A stretch of 64,000 nucleotides of DNA from contig JAHCKM010000002.1 in assembly GCA_026125795.1 (NCBI GenBank), positions 682,001 through 746,000 on the forward strand, given 5' to 3'. The translations under genes were made by a program, and so were the position numbers. The DNA is from Burkholderiaceae bacterium. GTDB lineage: Bacteria; Pseudomonadota; Gammaproteobacteria; Burkholderiales; Burkholderiaceae_C. Of the stretch, positions 44,966 to 54,847 are shown piece by piece. Within the stretch, counting starts at the first letter, position 1. Each line of letters starts with the position of its first letter. The notes under the pieces were generated by a model. That model did not search any database and was not told the origin of the DNA. It saw only the letters and a list, made by a program, of their open reading frames with translations.

Positions 44966-47900
44966 ATGGATATCTCTCGCTTCTTCATCGCACGTCCGCG
45001 CATGGCGTCGGTGCTCGCGATGTTCGTGTCCCTCGTCGGGACGTTGGCGATCTTCCGGCTGCCGGTCTCCGAGTACCCGGATGTCGTGCCGCCGCAGATC
45101 GTCGTGAGGGCGCAGTTTCCGGGCGCGAACCCGCGTGTGATCTCCGAAGCTGTGGCCACGCCACTGGAGGAACAGATCAACGGCCTGGACGGAATGCTCT
45201 ACTTCGAGAGTCAGGCCACCGCCGACGGCACGATGACATTGACCGTGACGTTTCGGATCGGCACGTCACCTGAGCAGGCCGAGACAGCAGTCCAGAACCG
45301 TGTCAACCGCGCATTGCCGCGTTTGCCGGAGATCGTGCGCCAGATCGGCGTGACGACCGAGAAGCAGTCGCCCAACTTGACGATGGTCGTCCACATGATC
45401 AGCGTCGACGACAGCCGTGACTCGCTCTACCTGCGCAACTATGCGCACCAGCAGGTGCGCGACGAGCTGCTCCGCATTCCGGGCATGGGGTCGGTGCAGT
45501 TGTTCGGAAGCGGTGACTACGCCATGCGTTTGTGGCTGGATCCTCAACGGCTGGCCGGCCAGGGCATGACGGCGACCGACGTCGTGGGTGCCGTGCGCGA
45601 GCAGAACGCTCCAGTGGCGGCGGGGGTGGTGGGCGCATCGCCCAGCGTCGAGGGGACCGACTTCCAGCTGCCGATCAACACCCAGGGCCGCCTGGTCACC
45701 GAGCGGGAGTTCGAGGAAATCATCGTGCGCACCGATCCGAACACCGGCGCCGTGGTGCGCCTGCGCGACGTCGGGCGGGCCGAGATGAGCTCCAACAGTT
45801 ACGCGGCGCGCAGCCTGCTGAACAACCAGGTGTCCGCCGCGATCGGCATCTTTCAGGCTCCCGGATCGAACGCGCTGGCGATTTCCGACGCCGTGCGCTC
45901 GACCATGGAGCGGCTCAAGCCGATGTTCCCGGCGGGCGTCGACTACCGGATCATGTACGACCCGACGCGCTTTGTGCGGACGTCGATCTCCAAGGTCGTG
46001 CAGACACTGGCCGAAGCCGTCTTGCTGGTCGTGCTCGTCGTGATCCTGTTCCTGCAGACCTGGAGAGCATCGATCATTCCGTTCCTGGCCGTGCCGGTGT
46101 CCGTCGTCGGTACGTTTGGCGTGCTGTTGGCGCTGGGCTTCTCGATCAACACGCTGACGCTGTTCGGGTTGGTGCTGGCGATCGGCATCGTGGTCGACGA
46201 CACGATCGTCGTGGTGGAGAACGTCGAGCGCAGCCTGGAAGACGGGATGACACCCCTTGAGGCCACCTTGAAGGCCATGCGCGAGGTGAGCGGTGCGATC
46301 GTCGCGATTGCGCTCGTGTTGTGCGCTGTATTCGTGCCGCTGACGCTGGTGCCCGGCTTGTCGGGCCAGTTCTACAAGCAGTTCGCGGCCACGATCGCCA
46401 TCTCGACGGTGATCTCGGCGATCACGTCGCTGACGCTGTCGCCAGCGCTGGCGGCGCTGCTGCTGCGGCCGCACGATGCTCCGAAGGACGCCTTGTCGCG
46501 CGGCATCGATCGATTATTTGGCCGGTTCTTCAGGCGATTCAACGCCTTCTTCCACCGGGGCAGCACGGCTTACGGGCGTGGCGTCACGGGCTTGCTTCGA
46601 CGCAAATCATTGGCGATCGCGGCCTACGGCGTGCTGCTGATCACGACGGCGCTGCTTTTCGTGCGCGTGCCGACGGGCTTCGTGCCTGCACCGGACAAGC
46701 AGTACCTGATCGGCATCGTCCAACTGCCGGCTGGCTCGACGCTGGATCGAACCGAGCAGGTGATCCGGCGGATGACCGAGATCGCGTTGGCAGTGCCGGG
46801 CATCATCGAGGCGAGCGCGTATCCCGGGCTGTCGATCGCCGGCTTCTCCGCAGCGACGAACGAGGGAATCATCTTCTTTGGGTTGTCGCCCTTCGAGGAA
46901 CGACGCTCGCCGAGCCTGTCCAAGGACGCGATCCTCGCGAAGGTCAACGGCGCGATTCAGCAGATCGGCGAGGCGCGTCTGTTCGTTGTGCCGCCGCCTG
47001 CAGTCGACGGGCTGGGCAATGTCGGCGGCTTCAAGCTCCAGCTGCAGGATCGCACCGGGCAGGGCGAGCAGGCTCTGTTCGGTGCCGTGCTCGAGGTGCT
47101 GGCGCAGGTACAGACCAAACCGGAATCCAAGGTCGGCACACCGTATTCGACCTATGACATCAATGTCCCCCAACTCTACGCCGACGTCGATCGCGTCAAG
47201 GCCAAGCAGATGGGCGTGGCGTTGCGCGACGTCTACGACACGCTGCAGATCAATCTCGGCTCGCTGTATGTGAACGATTTCAACCGGTTCGGTCGCACCT
47301 ATCAAGTGATCGTTCAAGCCGATGCGGCGCACCGCGCCAGCGCAGACAACATACCGGAGTTGAAGACGCGCAACGCCACCGGCGAGATGGTGCCGTTGGG
47401 TGCCCTGCTGAAGGTGGATCCGACGTTCGGCCCCACGCGCGTCACGCGTTTCAACGGCTTTCCATCGGCCGATTTCAACGGCGCGCCGAAGGCCGGCTAC
47501 TCCAGCGGAGCGGCCGAGGCCGAGATGGAGCGCCTGCTGCGCTCACTGCCTCGCGGCATGACGTACGAATGGACCGAGCTCTCCTACCAGGACCGGCTCA
47601 CCCGCGATGTCGCCGTGCCTGGCACCGATTTGCGCGTTCCCACGCTGGTGGCCGTGCTGACGCTCTCTGTTGTGCTGGTCATCCTGGTGCTGGCCGCGCT
47701 GTACGAGAGCTGGAGCCTGCCGCTGGCCATCATCCTGATCGTGCCGATGTGCATCCTGTCGGCGCTGGCGGGGCTCGCGCTGTCGAGGCAGGGGCTGTTC
47801 GGCCAACCGGGTGACCTGAACCTGTTCACGCAGGTTGCGCTGGTGGTGTTGGTGGGACTGGCCTGCAAGAACGCCATCCTGATCGTCGAGTTCGCAAAGG

Positions 47901-48256
47901 AGCTGGAAGAGCGCGGCAAGTCGACCATCGACGCGGTGGTGGAGGCCTGCGCTCTTCGCTTGCGGCCGATCTTGATGACGTCGTTTGCGTTCTGTGCTGG
48001 GGCGCTGCCGCTCATTCTTGGCAGTGGCGCTGGCAGCGAGATGCGCCGGGCCATGGGCGTCGCCGTGTTCTCGGGCATGGTGGGGGTGACTCTGTTCGGC
48101 ATCTTCTTCACGCCGGTGTTCTATGTCCTGCTGCGCAAGAGCACGGAGAGCAAACGCGCCCATGCGCAGGAGCTGCGGCGCGAGATCGACGCGTCCGCAC
48201 ACCCGTTCCACCCGGGCGTCGACGATGCGCCTCCGACACGAGAGGCCACCCGGTGA
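44966..48256 (+). CDS. RND efflux permease, HAE1 (AcrB/MexB) family
   Basis: 1096 aa, slightly longer than AcrB because of a C-terminal tail. MDISRFFIARPRMASVLAMF is the usual first span and IGIVVDDTIVVVENVERSLE carries the proton-relay Asp pair. The large periplasmic loops sit between spans 1-2 and 7-8 (ASAYPGLSIAGF, VGGFKLQLQDRTG), and GLACKNAILIVEFAKELEER is the span-10/11 motif with the relay Lys position replaced in the usual way. HAE1 pumps export hydrophobic compounds, solvents and drugs. Starts nine bases after the adaptor gene. Confidence 0.93.
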   Translation: MDISRFFIARPRMASVLAMFVSLVGTLAIFRLPVSEYPDVVPPQIVVRAQFPGANPRVISEAVATPLEEQINGLDGMLYFESQATADGTMTLTVTFRIGTSPEQAETAVQNRVNRALPRLPEIVRQIGVTTEKQSPNLTMVVHMISVDDSRDSLYLRNYAHQQVRDELLRIPGMGSVQLFGSGDYAMRLWLDPQRLAGQGMTATDVVGAVREQNAPVAAGVVGASPSVEGTDFQLPINTQGRLVTEREFEEIIVRTDPNTGAVVRLRDVGRAEMSSNSYAARSLLNNQVSAAIGIFQAPGSNALAISDAVRSTMERLKPMFPAGVDYRIMYDPTRFVRTSISKVVQTLAEAVLLVVLVVILFLQTWRASIIPFLAVPVSVVGTFGVLLALGFSINTLTLFGLVLAIGIVVDDTIVVVENVERSLEDGMTPLEATLKAMREVSGAIVAIALVLCAVFVPLTLVPGLSGQFYKQFAATIAISTVISAITSLTLSPALAALLLRPHDAPKDALSRGIDRLFGRFFRRFNAFFHRGSTAYGRGVTGLLRRKSLAIAAYGVLLITTALLFVRVPTGFVPAPDKQYLIGIVQLPAGSTLDRTEQVIRRMTEIALAVPGIIEASAYPGLSIAGFSAATNEGIIFFGLSPFEERRSPSLSKDAILAKVNGAIQQIGEARLFVVPPPAVDGLGNVGGFKLQLQDRTGQGEQALFGAVLEVLAQVQTKPESKVGTPYSTYDINVPQLYADVDRVKAKQMGVALRDVYDTLQINLGSLYVNDFNRFGRTYQVIVQADAAHRASADNIPELKTRNATGEMVPLGALLKVDPTFGPTRVTRFNGFPSADFNGAPKAGYSSGAAEAEMERLLRSLPRGMTYEWTELSYQDRLTRDVAVPGTDLRVPTLVAVLTLSVVLVILVLAALYESWSLPLAIILIVPMCILSALAGLALSRQGLFGQPGDLNLFTQVALVVLVGLACKNAILIVEFAKELEERGKSTIDAVVEACALRLRPILMTSFAFCAGALPLILGSGAGSEMRRAMGVAVFSGMVGVTLFGIFFTPVFYVLLRKSTESKRAHAQELRREIDASAHPFHPGVDDAPPTREATR

Positions 48257-49626
48257 AGCTCCTGACGACGGGATTGCTGGCCGCTGCACTGGCCGGGTGC
48301 TCAACGCCGCAGTTGCCTTCGCGCCGAGACCTGGCGCTCGACGCGAAATTCGCCAACCAGCCCGTCGACGCCGAGCAGGGCGAACCGGCGGGGCGCTTCT
48401 GGGAGCGGTTCGGCGACCCGCAGCTCAATGCGCTCGTTGCGCGCGCATCCGAGGTCAACCACGACCTCCGCATCGCGACCGCAAACCTACAGGAAGCCAG
48501 GGCGCTGGCGCGCGACGCCGACGCCCAGCGCTGGCCGCAGGTCAACGCGGTGGCCGCCGCTGGCCGGTTGCGCGACCGCATGGCCCCCGGTCGCAGCCTT
48601 TACGTGGTGGGTTTTGACGCGGCGTGGGAGGCCGATCTGTTCGGACGTTTGTCTGGCGCGCAGGATGCCGCCCGTGCCACGGTGCGCGCCACAGAGGCCG
48701 ATCTTCAAGCGGTACGGCTGAGCCTGACTGCGGAAGTGGCACGCACGTACTTCGATTTGCGTGGACTGCAGGAGCGGCTTCGTGTGTCGCAGGCGGCGCT
48801 GAAGACCCAGGAGACGGTGCTCCGGTTGGTGCAAGCACGGTACGAGTCGGGCCGTGGCGTCGCGCTCGATGCCGAGCGTGCACGTGCACTGGCGGAAACC
48901 ACGGCAGCCAGCATCCCAGTGCTCGAAACGGCCCTTATGCGCGCGCGTTACCGCCTGGCGGTTCTGTGCGGTCAAGCGCCGACGGCACTGGATACCGAAC
49001 TCATGGATGCGCGACCGCTTCCTGGCTTGCGCAGCGTGCCGCTGGGCAGCGTCGGATCGCCGGAGAGTCTGCTGATGCGCCGGCCCGAAGTGCGAGCTGC
49101 TCTGCATGCGGCAGCGGCCGCTGCCGCACAAGCAGGGGTGGCCCGCAGCGCGCTCCTTCCGCGCATCACGCTCGGCGGCACCATCGGTCAAAACGCCTCG
49201 CAGCCGGGCAACTTGCTCGATGGCAGTGCATACGTCTACAACCTGGGCGCGCAGCTCGTGTGGAACATGCTCGACTTCGGCCGCGTCCGTGCGCAGATCG
49301 CGGCAGCCGATGCGCGCGTCGAAGCCGTGCTTGCGGCGTGGGAGCGCACGGTGCTGACGGCGCTTGAGGAAACCGAAGCTGCGCTTGCAACCTATACGCG
49401 CACACAACAGCAAGCCGAACGTCTGTTCGAGGCGGCTCGATCGGCCGAGGCCGCAGCCCGCATCGCGCGAGCGCGCTTCGATGCCGGTGTGATCGACTTC
49501 CTGGTCGTGCTCGATGCCGAGCGCGAGTTACTGGCTGCGCGCGATCGACTGGCGCTGTCGCAATCGAATGCCGCAACCTCGCTGGTTGGCGTGTACAAGG
49601 CGCTGGCGGGAGACCTGAGCTCGTAG
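48253..49626 (+). CDS. Outer-membrane efflux lipoprotein (NodT/OprM family)
   Basis: 457 aa from a GTG overlapping the permease stop (GTGA). Lipobox LAAALAGCST, then two OEP repeats (FWERFGDPQLNALVARASEV ... LTAEVARTYFDLRGLQERL; and ARSALLPRITLGGTIGQNAS ... LTALEETEAALATYTRTQQQ). The product is a trimeric outer-membrane channel completing the tripartite pump. Convergent with the response regulator gene, 18 bases apart. Confidence 0.93.
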   Translation: MKLLTTGLLAAALAGCSTPQLPSRRDLALDAKFANQPVDAEQGEPAGRFWERFGDPQLNALVARASEVNHDLRIATANLQEARALARDADAQRWPQVNAVAAAGRLRDRMAPGRSLYVVGFDAAWEADLFGRLSGAQDAARATVRATEADLQAVRLSLTAEVARTYFDLRGLQERLRVSQAALKTQETVLRLVQARYESGRGVALDAERARALAETTAASIPVLETALMRARYRLAVLCGQAPTALDTELMDARPLPGLRSVPLGSVGSPESLLMRRPEVRAALHAAAAAAAQAGVARSALLPRITLGGTIGQNASQPGNLLDGSAYVYNLGAQLVWNMLDFGRVRAQIAAADARVEAVLAAWERTVLTALEETEAALATYTRTQQQAERLFEAARSAEAAARIARARFDAGVIDFLVVLDAERELLAARDRLALSQSNAATSLVGVYKALAGDLSS

Positions 49627-49644
49627 CAAGAGGGACATGCAGCT

Positions 49645-50442
49645 TCAGCGGCCCGGGCCGCGCTGCGTACGGCTTGAGCCGGACGACCTGCCCTCCGGCC
49701 GCTGCTTGATGCCCAGTTGTGCGGCCATGGTCACGAGCTCAGGCAGGGACCGTGCTTCCATCTTGCGCATCAGGCTGCCGCGGTGTGCCTTGACGGTGAT
49801 CTCGCTGATGCCCAGTTCGCCTCCGACCTGCTTGTTCAGCAAGCCGGCCACGACCAGCTCCATGACCTCGCGTTCGCGTCGGCTCAGCGACGCGTAGCGA
49901 TCACGCAGCGCGTTGACTTGGAGTTGGTGGTCCAGCGCGGTCCGGCTGCGTTGGAGCGCCCCCGAGATCGCAGCGATGAGCACGTCGTCGTTCAGCGGCT
50001 TGGTGAGAAACTCCACGGCACCCGCCTTCATCGCCTGCACCGTCAACGGCACGTCGCCGTAGCCGGTGATGAAGATGATCGGCATGTCGGGGCGCTCGAC
50101 CGCCACCTGCTTCTGCAGCTCCAGGCCATTCAAGCCCGGCATGGAGAAATCGAGGATCAGGCAGCACGGCACGAGGCGACGCGGACTGGCAAGGAACTCC
50201 TGCGCCGACTCGAACGTCTGCGGTTGCCAGCCGGCCGAGAGCACGAGAAGCTCCAACGACTCGCGCACCGAGACGTCATCGTCGACGACGAACACCACCG
50301 CGGCCATGTCCGCGGCCTGGCCCGGCTTCGATCCCGAGGTCTCTCGCGATGGCATGGTCGACCGAGGGTTGTCGTGCGCAACCTCGCGCAGGTGGAAAGT
50401 ATAGGAGTCAGTGCCGATACTGGCGGTGTGGACGGCTTTCAT
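49645..50442 (-). CDS. FixJ/TodT-type response regulator (receiver - LuxR HTH)
   Basis: 265 aa. A 45-residue lead precedes the receiver: acidic triad Asp54-56 (VVDDDVSVRESLE), phospho-acceptor Asp98 (CLILDFSMPGLNG), Thr/Ala switch (IIFITGYGDVPLTV) and Lys148 (FLTKPLNDD). The LuxR-type HTH at about 185-245 reads LSRREREVMELVVAGLLNKQ and GISEITVKAHRGSLMRKM. It overlaps the stop of the upstream histidine kinase gene (ATGA), so they are a cognate pair. It is the only full-length DNA-binding response regulator in the window and the best candidate to bind the repeated RATACC motif. Confidence 0.93.
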   Translation of the reverse strand: MKAVHTASIGTDSYTFHLREVAHDNPRSTMPSRETSGSKPGQAADMAAVVFVVDDDVSVRESLELLVLSAGWQPQTFESAQEFLASPRRLVPCCLILDFSMPGLNGLELQKQVAVERPDMPIIFITGYGDVPLTVQAMKAGAVEFLTKPLNDDVLIAAISGALQRSRTALDHQLQVNALRDRYASLSRREREVMELVVAGLLNKQVGGELGISEITVKAHRGSLMRKMEARSLPELVTMAAQLGIKQRPEGRSSGSSRTQRGPGR

Positions 50443-52085
50443 GCTTGGACCTCGCTCGAAGGGCAAACGTGATCTGCGCTGGTTGACGTGCCGGGTTGCG
50501 GAGCGCGGGGAATGGAGATACAGAAGGTCGCACCGGGTCCGTCGTTGGCCTCTGCCCAGATGCGTCCATGGTGTCTCTCGACGATCGACCGCCCGACGGA
50601 CAGGCCGATGCCCAGGCCGTCGCTCTTGGTCGTGAAGAACGGATCGAACACCTTGTCCACGCTGTGAGGATCGAGGCCGATGCCCACGTCCCGCACGGCC
50701 ACCCGCACCCGCTCGGCGTCTTCGCGTTCGGTTCTGATCACCAACAGCCTTGGTCGATCGCTAATGTCGTTCAACGCGTCCGAGGCGTTGCGCAGCAGCG
50801 TCAGCAGAACCTGCTGGAGGTGGATGCGGTCTCCGGTGACGGGCGGCAGGTCGGCCGCGAGTTCCAACTGGACCACCACGCGGTTTCGCTGGAGCTCGTT
50901 CAACGACAGTGAAACGACCTCTTTCGTTGCCTCGTTCAGGTCCATTGGCTCGAGCGACATCTCTCTCCTGCTGAACAGGGCGCGCAGGTGTGTGATCACC
51001 TCGGCAGCGCGGTTGCCGTCGCGGATGGTCCGCCTGGCCGTCTCGCATGCGCCGGTGATGTTCGGCGGATCGGCAGCCAGCATGCGAAGGCACGCGCTGG
51101 CGTTGGCAATGATGCCGGCCAGCGGCTGGCTCACCTGGTGAGCGACGGAAGCGGTCAGCGTGCTCAGGGTGACGACTCGTGCCACATAGGCGAGATCCGC
51201 GCGAGCCCGGCTCAGCGCCTCCTCGGCAGCCTTGCTCGCCGTCACGTCATGGATCGCGCCGACGATCACCGGCCTGGTGTCCTGTCCGACGCGGTGCGCC
51301 GCGCCGATCAGATGCTTGACGGTGCCTTGTGAAGTGACGATGCGGAAGTCGAAGCGGGAGTCCGCGCCCGCCCGGGCACGCTGGATTGCGTTCTGCAACG
51401 TGGCCATGTCCTCAGGATGGACGATCTCCTGCAGCCGTTGCATCCCGGCCTGCGACCCGACCGTGAGCTCGCAGATGCGATAGAACTCGTCCGACCAGGT
51501 TTGCTCCTGCGTCAGCAGATCCACAGTGAAGCTGCCGGTCCGGCTCAGACGCTGGGCCTCGGTCATGTGCTCGTTGGCGCGTTGGACCTTCGCCTCGGCA
51601 CTCTTGCGATCCTCGACGTCGGTGTTCACGCCGTACCACTGCGTGATTTGGCCGTTGTCGTCGCGCAGCGGGCTCGCTCGCATCAGGAACCAGCGGTAGA
51701 CGCCGTCGTGGCGTCGCAGGCGCGCTTCGGCTTCGCCCGGCAGACCGGAGGCCATGATGCGCTGCCAGGCTGCAACCAGATCACTCAGATCATCCGGATG
51801 GACGGCAACCGCCCAGCCCCAGTCCCTCACCCGTGCCAGCGGCAGACCCACAAAGTCGAGGTAGTGCTGGTTGAAGAACTCGGCACCTCCATCCGGTCGA
51901 GCGGACCAGGCCAGCGCGGGAATCGTGTCGATGATCAGCTTGAGCCTTTGCTCGCTGGCCCTCACGGCGTTCTCGATCAGGCGTGACTCCGCCTCGCTCG
52001 TTCCACCCGCCGGCTCCGTTCGAGAAGGTCTGATGACCTCGATTCCTCGCCGATCGGTGACGGCCGCAAGCTTGCCGGTGCGCAT
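50439..52085 (-). CDS. PAS sensor histidine kinase, partner of the FixJ-type regulator
   Basis: 548 aa from the ATG at 52085 (GGAGG eight bases before). Two PAS modules (residues about 45-170, IDTIPALAWSARPDGGAEFF; and about 190-310, LSRTGSFTVDLLTQEQTWSD), then HisKA (ASVAHQVSQPLAGIIANASA) and HATPase (TLLRNASDAL, RDVGIGLDP, SDGLGIGLSVGRSI). The H-box reads AHQVSQPL where paralogues have AHEVNQPL, so the acidic residue after His is Gln, which may lower phosphatase or kinase activity. It is cytosolic. Site F of the RATACC motif lies about 90 bases upstream, which suggests autoregulation of the pair. Confidence 0.9.
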   Translation of the reverse strand: MRTGKLAAVTDRRGIEVIRPSRTEPAGGTSEAESRLIENAVRASEQRLKLIIDTIPALAWSARPDGGAEFFNQHYLDFVGLPLARVRDWGWAVAVHPDDLSDLVAAWQRIMASGLPGEAEARLRRHDGVYRWFLMRASPLRDDNGQITQWYGVNTDVEDRKSAEAKVQRANEHMTEAQRLSRTGSFTVDLLTQEQTWSDEFYRICELTVGSQAGMQRLQEIVHPEDMATLQNAIQRARAGADSRFDFRIVTSQGTVKHLIGAAHRVGQDTRPVIVGAIHDVTASKAAEEALSRARADLAYVARVVTLSTLTASVAHQVSQPLAGIIANASACLRMLAADPPNITGACETARRTIRDGNRAAEVITHLRALFSRREMSLEPMDLNEATKEVVSLSLNELQRNRVVVQLELAADLPPVTGDRIHLQQVLLTLLRNASDALNDISDRPRLLVIRTEREDAERVRVAVRDVGIGLDPHSVDKVFDPFFTTKSDGLGIGLSVGRSIVERHHGRIWAEANDGPGATFCISIPRAPQPGTSTSADHVCPSSEVQA

Positions 52086-52173
52086 GGGAGGGCCTCCATG
52101 TGTGTCGGGCGCGGGAGCCGGGCGCAGCCCGCGCTGGGGAGGCAGGAGGATGCGCGCGCGCGCGCGCACGGTC

Positions 52174-52194
52174 GATAAGACCTTGGTATCGATC
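52174..52194 (-). promoter_or_regulatory. RATACC motif, site F (histidine kinase-regulator operon)
   Basis: Minus strand CGATACCAAGGTCTTATCGA, with core ATACC-AA-GGTCT. It lies between the disulfide reductase gene end and the histidine kinase start, in the only possible promoter region of the kinase-regulator pair. Confidence 0.55.
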
Positions 52195-52233
52195 TCGTCG
52201 CGGGCGCCGATAGCGCGCGGCACCCGGGCCGCT

Positions 52234-53613
52234 TCAGAGCGGCTTGGCCTGCTGTAGCAGCGTGGGAATCAACTCGGACACCGTGGGATGGATCGGGACG
52301 GATTGCGCGAGCGCCGTGTAGGGAAGGCTGGCCGACATCGCCCACAACAAACCATGAATGGCCTCGTCTCCGTTCAGCCCGAAGATCGCCGCGCCGAGGA
52401 TGCGTTGAGTCTGCACGTCGATCAGTGCCTTCATCATGCCTCGCGTTTCACCGGCCTCCCTGGCCCGGCCCACGCGTCGCATGGGCATGGTCGCGACCAG
52501 CGCAGGTCGGCCGGTCGCCCGCACCTCGCGCTCCGTCATACCCACACGCCCCAGCGGCGGGTCGATGAACATGCCGTAGCATGGGATGCGCTGGCCGATG
52601 CCGAGCGAGCGCTTGCCAAACAGGCGATCGACGACGATCTCGTGATCGTTCCACGCCGTGTGCGTGAAGGCACCCCGTCCATTGCAGTCGCCCATCGCCC
52701 ACACGCCTTCCGCGCTGGTGCGGCACTGGTCATCCACTTCGACATGCCCGAACGCGTTGGCCCGGATGCCCGCGGCTTCCAAGCCGAGATCGTCGGTGTT
52801 GGGCGTGCGCCCCACGGCCAGCAGCACATGGCTGCCTTCGACGAAGGGTTGATCATCCACACAGTCCACGCGCATCCGCACGCTTCCATGCGGGCCTCTC
52901 TCGAGTGCCATGCATTCCGCACCGAGGCGGAAACGGATGCCTTCGTCCTCCAGGACGGAGCGCACTTCGGTGGCGATGTCGTCGTCCTCGCGAGGCAGAA
53001 GACGATTGGAACGCTCCACCACCGTCACGTCCGAGCCGAACCGGCGCATCACCTGCGCGAACTCCAAGCCGATGTAGCCGGCACCCACGATGACCAGGTG
53101 CGAGGGCACCTCTTCGAGATCGAGCACGGAGACGTTGTCGAGCGTCGGGACTGAGTCGATCCCGTCCAGTGCCGGACGTGTCGCCCGCGCGCCGACATTG
53201 AGAAAGACATGCTCGGCCGTCAGGGTGCGCTCGCCAACCCGCACGGTGCGCGGCGCCACGAAGCGGGCATGACCGCGGATCCACTCGACGCCCTTCATCC
53301 CGCTCACCCAGGCTTCGACGTTGGCGCGCGTCGCACTGACGATCTCGTCCTTTCTTTGCTTGACGCGGCGCATGTCGACCCGCACGCCGGCGGCCTCGAA
53401 GCCGAACTCCGCACCACGACGCGCCAAGTGCAGCGCGCGGGCGCTCGCCACGAGCGTCTTGGTCGGGTAGCAGCCCGTGTTGACGCAGGTGCCACCGAGG
53501 TGCTGGCGTTCCACGAGCGCGACGCGCATGCCCGCCTCGCCACAGCGGGCAGCCACTGAGGGACCGGCCTGACCGGCGCCGATCACCAGCGCATCGAAAC
53601 GCTCAACTGCCAT
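52234..53613 (-). CDS. Class I pyridine nucleotide-disulfide oxidoreductase (mercuric reductase/Lpd-like)
   Basis: 459 aa. FAD motif DALVIGAGQAGPSVAARC, redox-active Cys43/Cys48 in GGTCVNTGCYPTKTLV, NAD motif LVIVGAGYIGLEFAQVM, second FAD motif SAEGVWAMGDCNGRGAFTHT and the dimer domain with IHPTVSEL in place of the usual His-Glu pair HPTxxE (present as HPTVSE). There is no C-terminal Cys pair, so it is not MerA proper. The closest known type is the RclA-like/soluble flavoprotein reductase group that responds to reactive chlorine or metals; that is inference. Divergent from msrB with an 18-bp palindrome between them. Confidence 0.88.
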   Translation of the reverse strand: MAVERFDALVIGAGQAGPSVAARCGEAGMRVALVERQHLGGTCVNTGCYPTKTLVASARALHLARRGAEFGFEAAGVRVDMRRVKQRKDEIVSATRANVEAWVSGMKGVEWIRGHARFVAPRTVRVGERTLTAEHVFLNVGARATRPALDGIDSVPTLDNVSVLDLEEVPSHLVIVGAGYIGLEFAQVMRRFGSDVTVVERSNRLLPREDDDIATEVRSVLEDEGIRFRLGAECMALERGPHGSVRMRVDCVDDQPFVEGSHVLLAVGRTPNTDDLGLEAAGIRANAFGHVEVDDQCRTSAEGVWAMGDCNGRGAFTHTAWNDHEIVVDRLFGKRSLGIGQRIPCYGMFIDPPLGRVGMTEREVRATGRPALVATMPMRRVGRAREAGETRGMMKALIDVQTQRILGAAIFGLNGDEAIHGLLWAMSASLPYTALAQSVPIHPTVSELIPTLLQQAKPL

Positions 53614-53697
53614 CTTCGCTCCTCGTTCGTTGGGTCACAAGCCTGCTGCCGGTAGTGGCAGGTGTCCGTGACTCTCCGGGACATCGATCGACCCCGC

Positions 53698-53715
53698 TTC
53701 GACCGATCGGTCGAA
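53698..53715. promoter_or_regulatory. 18-bp perfect palindrome, candidate TetR-type operator
   Basis: TTCGACCGATCGGTCGAA is its own reverse complement. It lies between the divergent disulfide reductase and msrB genes, 85 bases from the former. The GACCGATCGGTC core resembles operators of TetR-family repressors. No such regulator is encoded in this window. Confidence 0.55.
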
Positions 53716-53872
53716 CGTCGCCTACCTCGAACGAAGGCCGACGCGGCTGGTCATCTCAGGTGCCTATGCCCACGCCCATGGCGGCATGCGCTCCATCGGC
53801 AACGACGCCACCCTGCACGCGTGCTGCGGGCGCGCCGCTCGCGGTGCGTGCATCTCGACATCAGGAGAAAGA

Positions 53873-54325
53873 ATGCTCAAGTTCAGCAAAGACGCGGAGG
53901 TCATCCGCAAGCTCTCGCGGGAGCAGTACCGGGTCACCCAGCAGAACGGGACTGAGATCGCGGGAACCGGTGAGTACCTGGACAACAAGGAGCCCGGCAT
54001 CTACGTGGACGTGGTGTCGGGCGAACCGCTGTTTGCCTCGTCTGCCAAGTACGACTCCGGTTCCGGTTGGCCCAGCTTCACCAAACCGATCGATCCGGCC
54101 CACATCAACGAACGACGCGACACGGCCCATGGGCTGATCCGGACCGAGGTCCGGTCGGTGCACGGCGACAGCCATCTCGGGCACGTGTTTCCGGACGGCC
54201 CGACGGACCGCGGGGGGCTGCGCTACTGCATCAACTCGGCCGCGCTGCGATTCGTCCATCGCGACGACATGCAGGCCGAAGGCTATGGGGCTTACCTGGA
54301 CCAAGTGGAGGATTCCAATGGCTGA
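53873..54325 (+). CDS. msrB: Peptide-methionine (R)-S-oxide reductase
   Basis: 150 aa; CAGGAGAAAGA precedes the ATG. Catalytic Cys119 sits in [14 protein letters not shown], with the substrate motif GWPSFTKPI and [14 protein letters not shown]. The four zinc cysteines of many MsrB proteins are absent (the first site reads [10 protein letters not shown]), so this is the zinc-free type. It reduces methionine-R-sulfoxide in proteins with thioredoxin. It overlaps msrA by eight bases. Confidence 0.93.
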   Translation: MLKFSKDAEVIRKLSREQYRVTQQNGTEIAGTGEYLDNKEPGIYVDVVSGEPLFASSAKYDSGSGWPSFTKPIDPAHINERRDTAHGLIRTEVRSVHGDSHLGHVFPDGPTDRGGLRYCINSAALRFVHRDDMQAEGYGAYLDQVEDSNG

Positions 54326-54833
54326 AGAACGCGCTGTACTCGCTGGAGGTTGCTTCTGGGGCATGCAGGATCTCTTCCGGCGCCAAGACGGTGTCTTGTC
54401 GACGCGGGTCGGCTACACCGGAGGCACCACGCGCAACGCGACCTACCGCAACCATGGCGGACACGCCGAAGCGATCGAGATCGTCTTCGACCCGTCACGC
54501 ATCGGCTACCGGAAGCTTCTCGAGTTCTTCTTCCAGATCCACGATCCGACCACGCGCGACAGGCAGGGCAACGACGTCGGATCGAGCTACCGCTCGGCCA
54601 TCTTCTACACCTCCGACGTGCAGAAGCAGATCGCGGAAGACACCATCGCCGATGTCGACGCTTCGGGCCTCTGGCCTGGCAAGGTCGTGACGCAGGTGGC
54701 GCCGGCGAGCGAGTTCTGGGAGGCCGAACCGGAACACCAGGACTACCTGCTGAAGAACGTCGGCGGCTACACCTGCCACTACGTCCGTCTCGAGTGGAAG
54801 CTGCCGAGACGGAACTCCGTCGCTCTGGGCTGA
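54318..54833 (+). CDS. msrA: Peptide-methionine (S)-S-oxide reductase
   Basis: 171 aa. Active-site Cys12 in [13 protein letters not shown], then [20 protein letters not shown] with the conserved His and Glu and the segment [20 protein letters not shown]. It reduces methionine-S-sulfoxide. The start overlaps the msrB end, so the two reductases are coupled. A NuoF-like gene follows 14 bases downstream. Confidence 0.93.
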   Translation: MAEERAVLAGGCFWGMQDLFRRQDGVLSTRVGYTGGTTRNATYRNHGGHAEAIEIVFDPSRIGYRKLLEFFFQIHDPTTRDRQGNDVGSSYRSAIFYTSDVQKQIAEDTIADVDASGLWPGKVVTQVAPASEFWEAEPEHQDYLLKNVGGYTCHYVRLEWKLPRRNSVALG

Positions 54834-54847
54834 CGAAGGCCGAAGGC

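Noticed and set aside
45266-46474. Minus-strand 402-residue frame inside the RND permease
   Set aside because: His/Arg/Gln-rich antisense shadow of a well-conserved permease.
49666-49680. GC-rich palindrome (GCGGCCCGGGCCGC) between the convergent efflux and regulator genes
   Set aside because: It falls within the regulator's last codons and lacks a T-run, so it is not a supported terminator.
52153-52168. Alternating CG/GC run upstream of the histidine kinase gene
   Set aside because: Simple low-complexity GC alternation; no evidence of function beyond possible slippage.
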